In this document: piece after piece, positions 8,571 to 16,504 of the stretch
Layout: each line of letters begins with the position of its first letter
Numbering within the stretch: position 1 is the stretch's first letter
Assembly (NCBI GenBank): GCA_018712915.1
Contig: DVGC01000036.1
Span: 1 to 54,698, forward strand
DNA from: Candidatus Copromonas faecavium (nom. illeg.)
GTDB lineage: Bacteria; Bacillota; Clostridia; Lachnospirales; Lachnospiraceae
Length of the DNA: 54,698 bases
Direction of reading: 5' to 3'
Notes under the pieces: model-generated
Database searches by the model: none
Told to the model about the DNA's origin: nothing
The model's input: the letters and a program-made list of their open reading frames with translations, nothing else
Translations under genes and position numbers: made by a program

Positions 8571-9332
8571 ATGAAGAAATTCCGTACAGTTTTTTTTAAT
8601 GGCTATCAGAAGGAAGAAGTCGATGAATATGTAGAATCTTTACTAAATCAGGTGGGACAACTGACGCAGGCAAGTGGGGAAAGTGCTGAAAAGGATAATC
8701 AGATTCAGGAATTAAAAATTCAGTTGGGAGATAAAGAAAAGGAAGCAGAAGCAGCAAGGGAACAGCTTAAGGAGCTGGAAGAAAAAGTCCAGCTATTAAC
8801 TCAACTGGAGAAGAGTCTTTCAGAAAAAGAAGAACAATTGAAAAAGTACGAAAGCGGATATTCAAATTTTATGGATTTGATGGTAAGCATGAAGACCCAG
8901 GCTAGAGAAGTTGTGGAAGAAGCCAGTAAAAATGCGGAGGAGATTATTGAAATTGCAAAAAAGGACGCGGAGGAGATTACGGTTTCTGCCCAGTCTGGAG
9001 CAGAAGAAATTTTGACTGCTGCCCAGAAAGAGGCACAGACTTATTGGGAAAATGCGGAACAGGAAATGGCGGATAAAAGGAAGCAAGAGGAGCAGAATTT
9101 AAAGTTAGCACGCTATAAGATTATGTCTCATTTCGAAGCGATGAGACAGACTCAGGAAAAGCTTCTTGAAGTATATGAACAATTGGGAAAGGTTGTGGGA
9201 AAGCTTCCTTTACGGATTGGGGACGTATTGTCGGAAGAACCGTTGGAATTGTTTGATAGGACAGAACATGCAGAAACAGAGCAGCAAGCTAGTTCATTGA
9301 AGGAGTCTAAAGAAACAAAGGGGACTGAATAA
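8571..9332 (+). CDS. DivIVA-like coiled-coil protein (paralogue)
   Basis: This 253-residue protein begins FRTVFFNGYQKEEVDEYVESL, the same pattern as the preceding gene (FRT, then GYQK, an acidic pair, V, and an acidic residue with Y-V). A heptad-rich coiled coil runs from about residue 35 to 190, with an Ala/Glu-rich section containing AEEI and AEEIL repeats typical of DivIVA/GpsB-like and ATP-synthase-b-like helices. No membrane segment is present. It is the last gene of the Pel-like block, and a strong terminator follows within 10 nt. Its function is unknown; a scaffold role is likely. Confidence 0.7.
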   Translation: MKKFRTVFFNGYQKEEVDEYVESLLNQVGQLTQASGESAEKDNQIQELKIQLGDKEKEAEAAREQLKELEEKVQLLTQLEKSLSEKEEQLKKYESGYSNFMDLMVSMKTQAREVVEEASKNAEEIIEIAKKDAEEITVSAQSGAEEILTAAQKEAQTYWENAEQEMADKRKQEEQNLKLARYKIMSHFEAMRQTQEKLLEVYEQLGKVVGKLPLRIGDVLSEEPLELFDRTEHAETEQQASSLKESKETKGTE

Positions 9333-9336
9333 GGCA

Positions 9337-9373
9337 GCAAAAGACAGTGGTCATTCGACCGCTGTCTTTTGTA
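9337..9373 (+). terminator. Rho-independent terminator of the Pel-like operon
   Basis: A 14-bp stem (AAAAGACAGTGGTC with GACCGCTGTCTTTT, one G-T pair) closes a 4-nt ATTC loop and ends in TTTTGT, just after the stop at 9332. Confidence 0.9.
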
Positions 9374-9420
9374 TAGGAAAAGAGGATTGTACTGCAATCA
9401 TACTGATTCCGATGCATCCC

Positions 9421-9449
9421 TTGCCATCCACTTCGTTGTATGCTAGAAT
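9421..9449 (+). promoter_or_regulatory. Candidate promoter for the YesN/YesM operon
   Basis: TTGCCA (9421-9426), a 17-nt spacer and TAGAAT (9444-9449) lie 62 nt before the response-regulator start, in the only gap between the upstream terminator and that gene. Confidence 0.6.
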
Positions 9450-9511
9450 GAGGCAAAGAACATGCCGGAAGTTGGAATGTCGATACAACGTAGTAAATAC
9501 AGGAGTACCCC

Positions 9512-11149
9512 ATGGATTTATACCGAATCATCCTCGTTGACGACGAGGAGGAAGTACGAAAAAGCATCATCCGCAAAATTGACTGGACCTCCGTCGGATT
9601 TACGGTGGTGGGAGATGCAGAGAACGGCGAGGAGGCTCTGGAAAAAATCGAGGGTCTGGAGCCGGACGTGGTTCTGACGGATATCCGGATGCCTTATATG
9701 GACGGACTGACGCTGGCGGAGCGGATCCGGCAGAAATATCCGTCCATGAAAATTGTGATTTTTTCCGGATATGATGATTTTGAATATGCGAAACGTGCCA
9801 TCAAGTTAAACGTCACCGAGTATATTCTAAAGCCGGTGAATGTGGAAGAGTTGACGGCAATTTTAAAAAGGATTAAGACCAATCTGGATGAAGAAATTGA
9901 ACAGAAACGGAATGTGACCCTGCTGAGGGAAAATTACAGGAAGAGTCTGCCGATTCTCAGGGAACAGTTTCTAAAGGATCTGATCAGCCGTCCCATGGAA
10001 AAGGAAACGGTGCTTGATTTGGTGGAGGAGTATGGAATCCCTCTGGCGGGGGCGAAAAAATGGATTGCCATTGCTGTGGAGCTGGAGCAGGAGCTGGCTC
10101 AGGAGGATGCCCCCCTGCCTCTGCATGAGGAGAAAAACCTGATTCCCATTTCCGTGATCCAGATTATGGAGGAAAATTTAAAGCCCTATTACCGGTTTTC
10201 CCTGGTTTCCTTCTCCGGTACGGCGGAGGCGGAAATTGCAGGGATTGTTGCCGTGGACAACGGCAATTCCCAGACCGGTCTGATCGACATTTTGGGAGAT
10301 ATCTGTAAGGAGATTCGCAAACTGGTGAAGGTGCCGGTTACCATTGGCATCGGGCACAGCGCAGCGGAGCTGGGAAACATTTCCGTTTCCTTTAAATCTG
10401 CCCTGGATGCACTGGGATACCGGGCCATCGTCGGGACCGGCGGAACGATTTATATTAACGATGTGGAGCCTGTCAGCGGAGGCAAGCTTCAGTTCGGCGG
10501 TGAGGATGAGTCTGCTTTCGTTCAGGCCATCAAGTTTGGGCCGGAGGAAAAAATCGAAGAGGCTGTTCAGCAGATCGTGAAGCGGATGTCGGATGCCAGG
10601 GTCCATGTCAGGCAGTATCAGGCTTATGTACTGAGCGTGGCCAACTGCATGATTCAGCTGACCCAGCAGTATGATCTGAATCTGGAAGAAATTTTTGCGG
10701 ACGATCCTCTGGGGCTGGATCCGTTTACGGTGATCCAGCAGGCCTTAAACAGGGATAATTTCAGCCGGTGGCTGTATCAGGCGGCTCTTAAGATTAACGG
10801 GGCCATGAACCGGGAAAGAGACAATACGGCCCGCCAGGTAATGGAGAAGGCGAAGCAGTATATTATGGACAACTATCAGGACCCGGATCTTTCGGTGGAG
10901 CAGATCTGCCGGTATCTGCATATGAGCCCGGCCTATTTTTCCACCATGTTCAAAAAGGCCACCGGGCAGACGTACGTTGCCTATCTGACGGAAATCCGCC
11001 TCAATAAGGCGGTGGAGCTTTTGAATATGACCGACGATAAAACGTATGTTATTGCCTCCAAGGTTGGCTATCAGGAGCAGAATTATTTCAGCTATGTGTT
11101 TAAGAAAAGGTTCGGAGTTTCGCCGACCAAGTTCAGGGGAAACCGGTAA
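9512..11149 (+). CDS. YesN-type AraC-family response regulator
   Basis: This 545-residue regulator has an N-terminal receiver domain (acidic pocket DDEEE at residues 10-14, phospho-acceptor D57 in VLTDIRMP, conserved Lys in ILKPVNVEE), a central region of about 300 residues and a C-terminal double helix-turn-helix of the AraC type (from QYIMDNYQDPDLSVEQIC to FGVSPTKF). CAGGAG precedes the start by 6 nt. The partner kinase begins 43 nt downstream. Regulators of this class usually activate adjacent sugar-uptake genes, so the mgl genes downstream are the probable target. Confidence 0.92.
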   Translation: MDLYRIILVDDEEEVRKSIIRKIDWTSVGFTVVGDAENGEEALEKIEGLEPDVVLTDIRMPYMDGLTLAERIRQKYPSMKIVIFSGYDDFEYAKRAIKLNVTEYILKPVNVEELTAILKRIKTNLDEEIEQKRNVTLLRENYRKSLPILREQFLKDLISRPMEKETVLDLVEEYGIPLAGAKKWIAIAVELEQELAQEDAPLPLHEEKNLIPISVIQIMEENLKPYYRFSLVSFSGTAEAEIAGIVAVDNGNSQTGLIDILGDICKEIRKLVKVPVTIGIGHSAAELGNISVSFKSALDALGYRAIVGTGGTIYINDVEPVSGGKLQFGGEDESAFVQAIKFGPEEKIEEAVQQIVKRMSDARVHVRQYQAYVLSVANCMIQLTQQYDLNLEEIFADDPLGLDPFTVIQQALNRDNFSRWLYQAALKINGAMNRERDNTARQVMEKAKQYIMDNYQDPDLSVEQICRYLHMSPAYFSTMFKKATGQTYVAYLTEIRLNKAVELLNMTDDKTYVIASKVGYQEQNYFSYVFKKRFGVSPTKFRGNR

Positions 11150-11192
11150 TGCGGGTTAAATGAGGCAGATGCCGGAAAGCAAAGGAGACAGG

Positions 11193-12992
11193 ATGCTTTT
11201 TGACAGGCAAAAGGAACTGTTTAAGCGGATCAGCATCCGCTACAGCATTTTCATCTATTTTACGGTAACGGCCCTGGCCGCCGGAATTCTTATCGGGATT
11301 TCACTGTATACCAGGATGTCGGCCCAGGTGTCGGAGACCATGCGGGAGGAAACACAGATTTTAATCAACCAGCTGAACCGTTCCATGGATTCCTGGCTCA
11401 GAAGCAATATGAAGCTGTCGGATACCCTGTATTACGGCGTCATAAAGAATGCGGATCTGTCTGCGGAAAGCATCAATGAGGAGATGACTCTTCTTTATGA
11501 CAACAGCAAGGACAACATTGAGCACATTGCCCTGTTTTCTCTGGATGGGGAGCTCTTAGAGGCGGTACCGGCCACCAGGCTGAAGCCTACAGCCGATGTG
11601 ACGGAAGCGGGCTGGTTTCAGGAAGCGCTGGCAAGGACGGAAAATCTCCATTTTTCTGCGCCCCATGTCCAGTACGCTTTTGAAGCGGGAGAAAATACCT
11701 ACCGCTGGGTGATTTCCCTGACAAGGGCGGTGGAGCTGACTTATGGAGCCGATACCTACCAGGGCGTTCTTCTGGTGGATGTGCGCTATGACAGCCTGGA
11801 GCAGCTGTTTAACGGGGTCAGTCTGGGAAACGGCGGCTATGTATATCTGATTGGAAACGATGGAGAGCTGATTTATCATCCGGATTCCCAGCTGATTTAT
11901 TCCGGCATTGAGGAGGAAAATCATCAGACGGCGGCCGGATATGCGGATGGAAATCATCAGGAAACCTTTAACGGCGAGGAACGGCTGGTTACGGTAAAAA
12001 CCGTAGGATATACGGGATGGAAAATTGTGGGGGTCACTCCCATGGGCGGTGTTTCCTTTAATAATGTAAAATCACGGCTTCTGATTGTATTTATCGTATT
12101 TTTTGTTGTATTTTTGCTGGCGATCATTAATTCCTATATTTCCAGAAAGATCACTAAACCCATTGAGCAGCTGGAACGTTCGGTTAATGAGATTGAAGCG
12201 GGAAAACTGGAAACGGAGGTTCATGCGGAAGGCTCCTATGAGATTCAGCATCTGGGCGCGTCCATTCAAAATATGGCCAGGCAGATCCGCCGGCTGATGG
12301 ATGATATCGTGGCAGAGCATGAGTCCAAAAGAAAGAATGAATTTGACGTGCTTCAGTCCCAAATCAATCCCCATTTCCTTTATAACACGCTGGATATCAT
12401 CGTCTGGATGATTGAAAACGAGAAGCAGTCGGAGGCCGTTAAGGCCGTAACTGCCCTGGCCAGATTTTTCCGGATCAGTTTAAGCAGGGGAAAGAGCATT
12501 ATTTCCGTGCGGGATGAGCTGGAGCATGTGAGAAACTATCTGACCATCCAGCATATGCGGTTTAAAAACAGATTTACCTACACCATTGAGGCAGATGATG
12601 AGGTGCTGGAGCTTGCAAGCCTGAAGCTGATTCTCCAGCCGTTGGTGGAAAATGCTATTTACCATGGAATGGAGTTCATGGACGGGGACGGGGAGATTCG
12701 GATCCGCGCCTTCCGGGAGGGAGAAGATCTGTATATGACAGTCTCCGACAATGGACTTGGAATGACGGAAGAGCAGGCGGAGCGGATTCTTCATGATACG
12801 TCCCATGTGCCTTCCAGCCATGGCTCAGGCATTGGGGTCCGCAATGTAAACGAGCGGATCAAACTGTATTTCGGAAAGGAATATGGTTTGACCATCCAGT
12901 CGGAGCTGGATGTGGGGACGATGGTGACCATTCATCTGCGGGCGGTGCCCTATGAACGTGTGGAAAAAGGAGAAGAGCTGCATGATAAATAA
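11193..12992 (+). CDS. YesM-type sensor histidine kinase
   Basis: This is a membrane sensor kinase of about 599 residues. TM1 (about 20-43) is followed by a roughly 260-residue extracellular dCache-like domain (YVYLIGNDGELIYHP and VGYTGWKIVGVTP), TM2, a HAMP region, a His_kinase domain with phospho-acceptor H394 in QINPHFLYNTLD, and a HATPase_c domain (LVENAIYHG, DNGLGM, GSGIGVRNV). ATG 11193 is preferred to 11160 because AAGGAG lies 5 nt upstream. The stop overlaps the start of the binding-protein gene, so kinase and binding protein are translationally coupled. Such pairs often sense sugar through the binding protein. Confidence 0.92.
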   Translation: MLFDRQKELFKRISIRYSIFIYFTVTALAAGILIGISLYTRMSAQVSETMREETQILINQLNRSMDSWLRSNMKLSDTLYYGVIKNADLSAESINEEMTLLYDNSKDNIEHIALFSLDGELLEAVPATRLKPTADVTEAGWFQEALARTENLHFSAPHVQYAFEAGENTYRWVISLTRAVELTYGADTYQGVLLVDVRYDSLEQLFNGVSLGNGGYVYLIGNDGELIYHPDSQLIYSGIEEENHQTAAGYADGNHQETFNGEERLVTVKTVGYTGWKIVGVTPMGGVSFNNVKSRLLIVFIVFFVVFLLAIINSYISRKITKPIEQLERSVNEIEAGKLETEVHAEGSYEIQHLGASIQNMARQIRRLMDDIVAEHESKRKNEFDVLQSQINPHFLYNTLDIIVWMIENEKQSEAVKAVTALARFFRISLSRGKSIISVRDELEHVRNYLTIQHMRFKNRFTYTIEADDEVLELASLKLILQPLVENAIYHGMEFMDGDGEIRIRAFREGEDLYMTVSDNGLGMTEEQAERILHDTSHVPSSHGSGIGVRNVNERIKLYFGKEYGLTIQSELDVGTMVTIHLRAVPYERVEKGEELHDK

Positions 12993-13953
12993 GGAAAAGG
13001 CCGGCTGGTGCATCAGTGCCCTGCTGTTAATCTTTCTCTTTCTTTTGTCTTCCACGGATCTGATTTTAAAGGAAAGGGAACCGGAAATTTATCCGATTTC
13101 CGTGATTCTGGATGATACCAATGATGAATATTATGCCAATTTCCGGAAGGGCGTGGATATGGCCGCAGAGAAGTATCATGTGGATGTAAATTTCATTACC
13201 CTGTATGGAGAAAACAGTGGTGCGGAGCAGGAAGAACTGTTTCGCAGAGAAGTGAGGGACGGCGCCAGGGCTGTGATTCTGGCTCCTGTGGACGAAAGCA
13301 GCAAGGTTTCTGTTTTGAACCAGGCTGCGGAAGGCTATCCGGTGGTCCTTTTGGGGACGCTGGCATTCGGCGGTTCTTCGGTGTACTCAGTGGCGCCGGA
13401 TATGTATGCCATGGGAAAAAACCTGGGGGAGCAGGTGGTGCAGCAGGAGAATCCGGAAATTCCGGTCTGTGTCCTCTCGGAGGGCCTTTCCTATACGGGA
13501 GGTCAGGAACTTTATCAGGGCCTGACCGAGGTGCTGGAGGCTCATCAGTTCCAGATAACTCTTGTGGAAAAACAGGATTCGGATACCTACCGGAGCGTCA
13601 TTGAAAAGACGGTTTATCCGGAACTTGCCAGGACCGTACTCATTGCCCTGGAGCCGGAATCTTTATATGAGGCGGCAGACATTATTTCCGGCAGCAGTGT
13701 GTACCAGGAGCATGTGGAGGCGCTGTATGGAATTGGAAGCACCGTGGGAATTTTAAATGAGATGGATCGCGGTATCATCGACGGACTGATGGCCTACAAC
13801 CAGTTTGACGAAGGCTATTTAAGCGTGGAAAAGGCAGTGAAGGCGATTGCCGGAGAACGTCCGGAAAGTCAGGAAAAGCTGGATTTTGTCTATGTGAAGG
13901 CGGAGGATCTGCGAAAGGGAACGTATGAAAAAATGCTGTATCCGATGGAATAG
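12982..13953 (+). CDS. Periplasmic-binding-type sugar-binding protein coupled to the sensor kinase
   Basis: The product, about 323 residues, has an N-terminal hydrophobic segment (CISALLLIFLFLLSS) with no clear lipobox or cleavage site, so it is probably membrane-anchored. A type I periplasmic-binding domain (Peripl_BP_4 class) follows: PISVILDDTNDEYYANFRKG, AVILAPVDES and GIIDGLMAYNQFDEGYLS. It lacks the DxNxDG calcium loop of galactose-binding proteins. The start at 12982 has AGGAG 9 nt upstream and overlaps the kinase gene by 11 nt. Placement suggests it is a ligand-presenting partner of the kinase rather than a transporter component. Confidence 0.85.
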   Translation: MINKEKAGWCISALLLIFLFLLSSTDLILKEREPEIYPISVILDDTNDEYYANFRKGVDMAAEKYHVDVNFITLYGENSGAEQEELFRREVRDGARAVILAPVDESSKVSVLNQAAEGYPVVLLGTLAFGGSSVYSVAPDMYAMGKNLGEQVVQQENPEIPVCVLSEGLSYTGGQELYQGLTEVLEAHQFQITLVEKQDSDTYRSVIEKTVYPELARTVLIALEPESLYEAADIISGSSVYQEHVEALYGIGSTVGILNEMDRGIIDGLMAYNQFDEGYLSVEKAVKAIAGERPESQEKLDFVYVKAEDLRKGTYEKMLYPME

Positions 13954-13968
13954 GAGGGAAGGCAGAAG

Positions 13969-14973
13969 GTGAAGCGAAGATGGATAGGAGCGGGAATGAC
14001 GGCACTTGTCCTGGCCGTCTGCGGCGGACTGCTTGTCTATGGAAACAGGGAAAATGGGGAAGAGCCCAGAACATCTATGCGCATTGGTGTCCTTTTGTAC
14101 CGCGGAGATGACACTTTTATCAGCACCCTCCGGGGAGCCATCGAGGAGCAGGCAAAGGAATATGAGCTTCAGACCGGAATCAAGGTGACTCTGGATATTA
14201 TGGATGCCAAGGGGAGTCAGCTGACTCAGGATTCCCAGGCTGATCGGCTGATTTCTCTGGAATGTGATGCGCTCTGCGTGAATATGGTGGACCGGTCGGC
14301 CGCATCCGGAGTCATTGATAAGGCCATGGAGGCGGGAATTCCCATCGTGTTCTTTAACCGGGAGCCGGTGGAGGAAGATATGAACCGCTGGGACAAGCTC
14401 TACTATGTGGGGGCGGATCCGAGAGAATCGGCGGTGCTTCAGGGACAGATTCTGGTAAATGCATATCAGGAGAACCCCAGGACTCTGGATGAAAACGGGG
14501 ATGGGCTCGTCAGCTATGTCCTTCTGGAAGGGGAGAGCAGCCATCAGGATTCCCTGATCCGGACAGAACAGTCCATTCAGACATTAAAGGACGGCGGCGT
14601 TCCCATCGAACGGATCACCGGCGGAATTGCCAACTGGGAAAGAAGCCAGGCATCGGCGCTGATGGAACAGTGGCTTTCTGAGTATCCGGGAGAGATTGAA
14701 CTGGTAATTGCCAATAATGACGATATGGCTCTTGGAGCCATCGATGCCATGGAACGGAACGGAGTTCTGACAGGGACCATTCAGGTGGTAGGAATCGACG
14801 GAACGCCGGCGGGACTGGAGGCTATCCGTGCCGGAAAGCTTCTGGGTACCGTGGAATCGGACCGGCAGGCCTACGCGGAAGCAATTTTTGAGACGGCCAG
14901 GCAGCTGGTCATGGGAGAAACGGTGACCAGAGAGAAGTATTCCTGGAGTCCTCAGCAGGTTGTAGTAAACTGA
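13969..14973 (+). CDS. MglB-like galactose/glucose-binding protein, sensor-associated
   Basis: This 334-residue protein has a signal or anchor segment (GMTALVLAVCGGLLVY) and a type I periplasmic-binding fold. It starts with GTG at 13969, with a GGAGGG site 10 nt upstream. DENGDGLVSYVLLEGE matches the calcium-binding loop of galactose/glucose-binding protein, and other family motifs are present (VFFNREPVEEDMNRW, VIANNDDMALGAIDAM, VVGIDGTPAGLEAI). It follows the first binding protein by 15 nt, and a terminator comes after it. It is a second galactose-type binding protein in addition to MglB, so it may serve sensing rather than transport. Confidence 0.87.
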   Translation: MKRRWIGAGMTALVLAVCGGLLVYGNRENGEEPRTSMRIGVLLYRGDDTFISTLRGAIEEQAKEYELQTGIKVTLDIMDAKGSQLTQDSQADRLISLECDALCVNMVDRSAASGVIDKAMEAGIPIVFFNREPVEEDMNRWDKLYYVGADPRESAVLQGQILVNAYQENPRTLDENGDGLVSYVLLEGESSHQDSLIRTEQSIQTLKDGGVPIERITGGIANWERSQASALMEQWLSEYPGEIELVIANNDDMALGAIDAMERNGVLTGTIQVVGIDGTPAGLEAIRAGKLLGTVESDRQAYAEAIFETARQLVMGETVTREKYSWSPQQVVVN

Positions 14974-15002
14974 TGGAATCTGCGGGGAAAACATGCGGCA
15001 GG

Positions 15003-15048
15003 ATGCCGGGTATCTGTGCCTTTTGGGTAATGGATACCTGGCATTTTC
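15003..15048 (+). terminator. Terminator after the sensor/binding-protein operon
   Basis: ATGCCGGGTATC (15003-15014) pairs with GATACCTGGCAT (15033-15044), followed by TTTC. It separates the sensor genes from mglB, which has its own promoter. Confidence 0.75.
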
Positions 15049-15134
15049 ATGTTATATGTATAGAAATCTAAAATACGAGTAAAGATTTTTTAATAAAATC
15101 AAAGAAATTCAATAAATCATCGTAAAAAATAGTA

Positions 15135-15163
15135 TGGAAATATGCACAAAGGCAGGGTATAAT
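15135..15163 (+). promoter_or_regulatory. Candidate promoter for mglB
   Basis: A perfect TATAAT (15158-15163) has a weak -35 TGGAAA 17 nt upstream (15135-15140), in an A-rich region, 66 nt before the mglB start. A weak -35 beside a strong -10 fits activator dependence, with YesN the obvious candidate. Confidence 0.55.
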
Positions 15164-15229
15164 GACTTTGCTGTTAAGGAAAAATGCCAAAACAGTAAGG
15201 AAAAATTTTGAATGGGAGGATTCAAAACA

Positions 15230-16375
15230 ATGAGAATGACAAAGAAAGCAGCAGCAGTTGCGCTGGCTTCCATGATGGCCCTTTCTCTGGCCGGATGCTC
15301 CAGCGGAACAGAAGAGACAACAGCAGCTGAGACAACAACAGCAGCTGAAACAGAAGCTACAGAGGCAACTGAGGCAGAAACAACTGCAGAAGAGGCAGCT
15401 GAGGAAGCAGCTACAACCGCAGCTGAGGCTCTTGGTGATGTTGACCTTTCCGATAAGAGAGTCGGAATCAGCATCTATCAGTTCAACGATAACTTTATGA
15501 CTCTTTACAGAGAAGAGCTTGTTCGTTACCTGACCGAGGATCTTGGATTTGCAGCAGAGAACGTTGTTGTTCAGGATGGTAAGGGTGACCAGGCAGAGCA
15601 GACCAACCAGATTCAGAACTTCATCACTCAGCAGTACGATGTTCTGATCTTAAACCTGGTACAGGCTTCTTCCGCTCCTGACATTACTGATATGTGCCAT
15701 GAGGCCGGAATCCCGGTTGTTTACATCAACCGTGAGCCGGATGCAGCTGAGGAAGAAAGATGGGCTTCCGAAGGTATCGCAGCTACTTATGTAGGATGTG
15801 ATGCAAGACAGTCCGGAACATTCCAGGGCGAAGAAATTCTTGAAACCGAGAACAAGGGCGACATCAACGGAGACGGCGTTGTTTCCTATATCATGATCCA
15901 GGGTGACCCGGAGAACGTTGACGCTCAGTACAGAACCGAGTATTCCGTAAAGGCTCTGACCGATGCCGGAATGGAAGTAAACGAGCTTCTGATTCAGCGT
16001 GGTGACTGGGATCAGGCAAAAGCACAGCAGATCGCACAGGATGCTTTAACTCAGTTCGGTGATCAGATCGAAGTTGTATTCTGCAACAACGATGCAATGG
16101 CTCTTGGAGCTCTGCAGGCAATCGAGGCTGCAGGCCGCACTGTAAACGAGGATATCTACCTTGTAGGTGTTGATGCTCTTACCGAGGCTGTACAGAATGT
16201 TATCGACGGAAAGCAGACCGGTACCGTATTCAATGACCACTTCTCTCAGGCTCAGACAGCTGGTGATATTGCTGTTCAGATGCTTGCAGGTGAGACCGTT
16301 GATGCAGTAAACATGGTTGACTACACAAAGGTTACACAGGAGAACGCTCAGGAAATCCTGGACATGCTGAACTAG
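15230..16375 (+). CDS. mglB: Galactose/glucose ABC transporter substrate-binding lipoprotein
   Basis: The product is a lipoprotein of about 381 residues with signal MRMTKKAAAVALASMMALS and lipobox LAGC. A Thr/Ala/Glu-rich linker (about 35 residues with TTAAET-type repeats) leads to a type I periplasmic-binding domain. The calcium loop DINGDGVVSY and motifs VVYINREPDAAEEERW and VFCNNDAMALGALQAI mark it as MglB-like. ATG 15230 is chosen because GGGAGG lies 10 nt upstream. The gene heads the transporter and is separated from the ATPase gene by a hairpin, which usually allows higher binding-protein expression. Confidence 0.92.
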   Translation: MRMTKKAAAVALASMMALSLAGCSSGTEETTAAETTTAAETEATEATEAETTAEEAAEEAATTAAEALGDVDLSDKRVGISIYQFNDNFMTLYREELVRYLTEDLGFAAENVVVQDGKGDQAEQTNQIQNFITQQYDVLILNLVQASSAPDITDMCHEAGIPVVYINREPDAAEEERWASEGIAATYVGCDARQSGTFQGEEILETENKGDINGDGVVSYIMIQGDPENVDAQYRTEYSVKALTDAGMEVNELLIQRGDWDQAKAQQIAQDALTQFGDQIEVVFCNNDAMALGALQAIEAAGRTVNEDIYLVGVDALTEAVQNVIDGKQTGTVFNDHFSQAQTAGDIAVQMLAGETVDAVNMVDYTKVTQENAQEILDMLN

Positions 16376-16393
16376 TTTTTTCTTGACAAACAA

Positions 16394-16426
16394 AAGCCGG
16401 GTGTGTCAGCAGACACATCCGGTTTA
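16394..16426 (+). terminator. Intra-operon hairpin between mglB and mglA
   Basis: CCGGGTGTGTC (16397-16407) pairs with GACACATCCGG (16412-16422) across an AGCA loop, with a short TTTAT after it. It is probably a leaky terminator or 3' stabiliser that keeps mglB transcripts more abundant than mglA and mglC. Confidence 0.65.
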
Positions 16427-16504
16427 TACTTCTGTGGTGGAGTGGTACCTGAAAGGGGATAACTTCTGCCTTTTGCAGACGGAGAAACTGAAAGGAGTTT
16501 TGGG

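Noticed and set aside
15290-15430. Repetitive stretch in mglB considered as a DNA repeat element
   Set aside because: It encodes a low-complexity Thr/Ala/Glu lipoprotein linker and has no fixed repeat unit.
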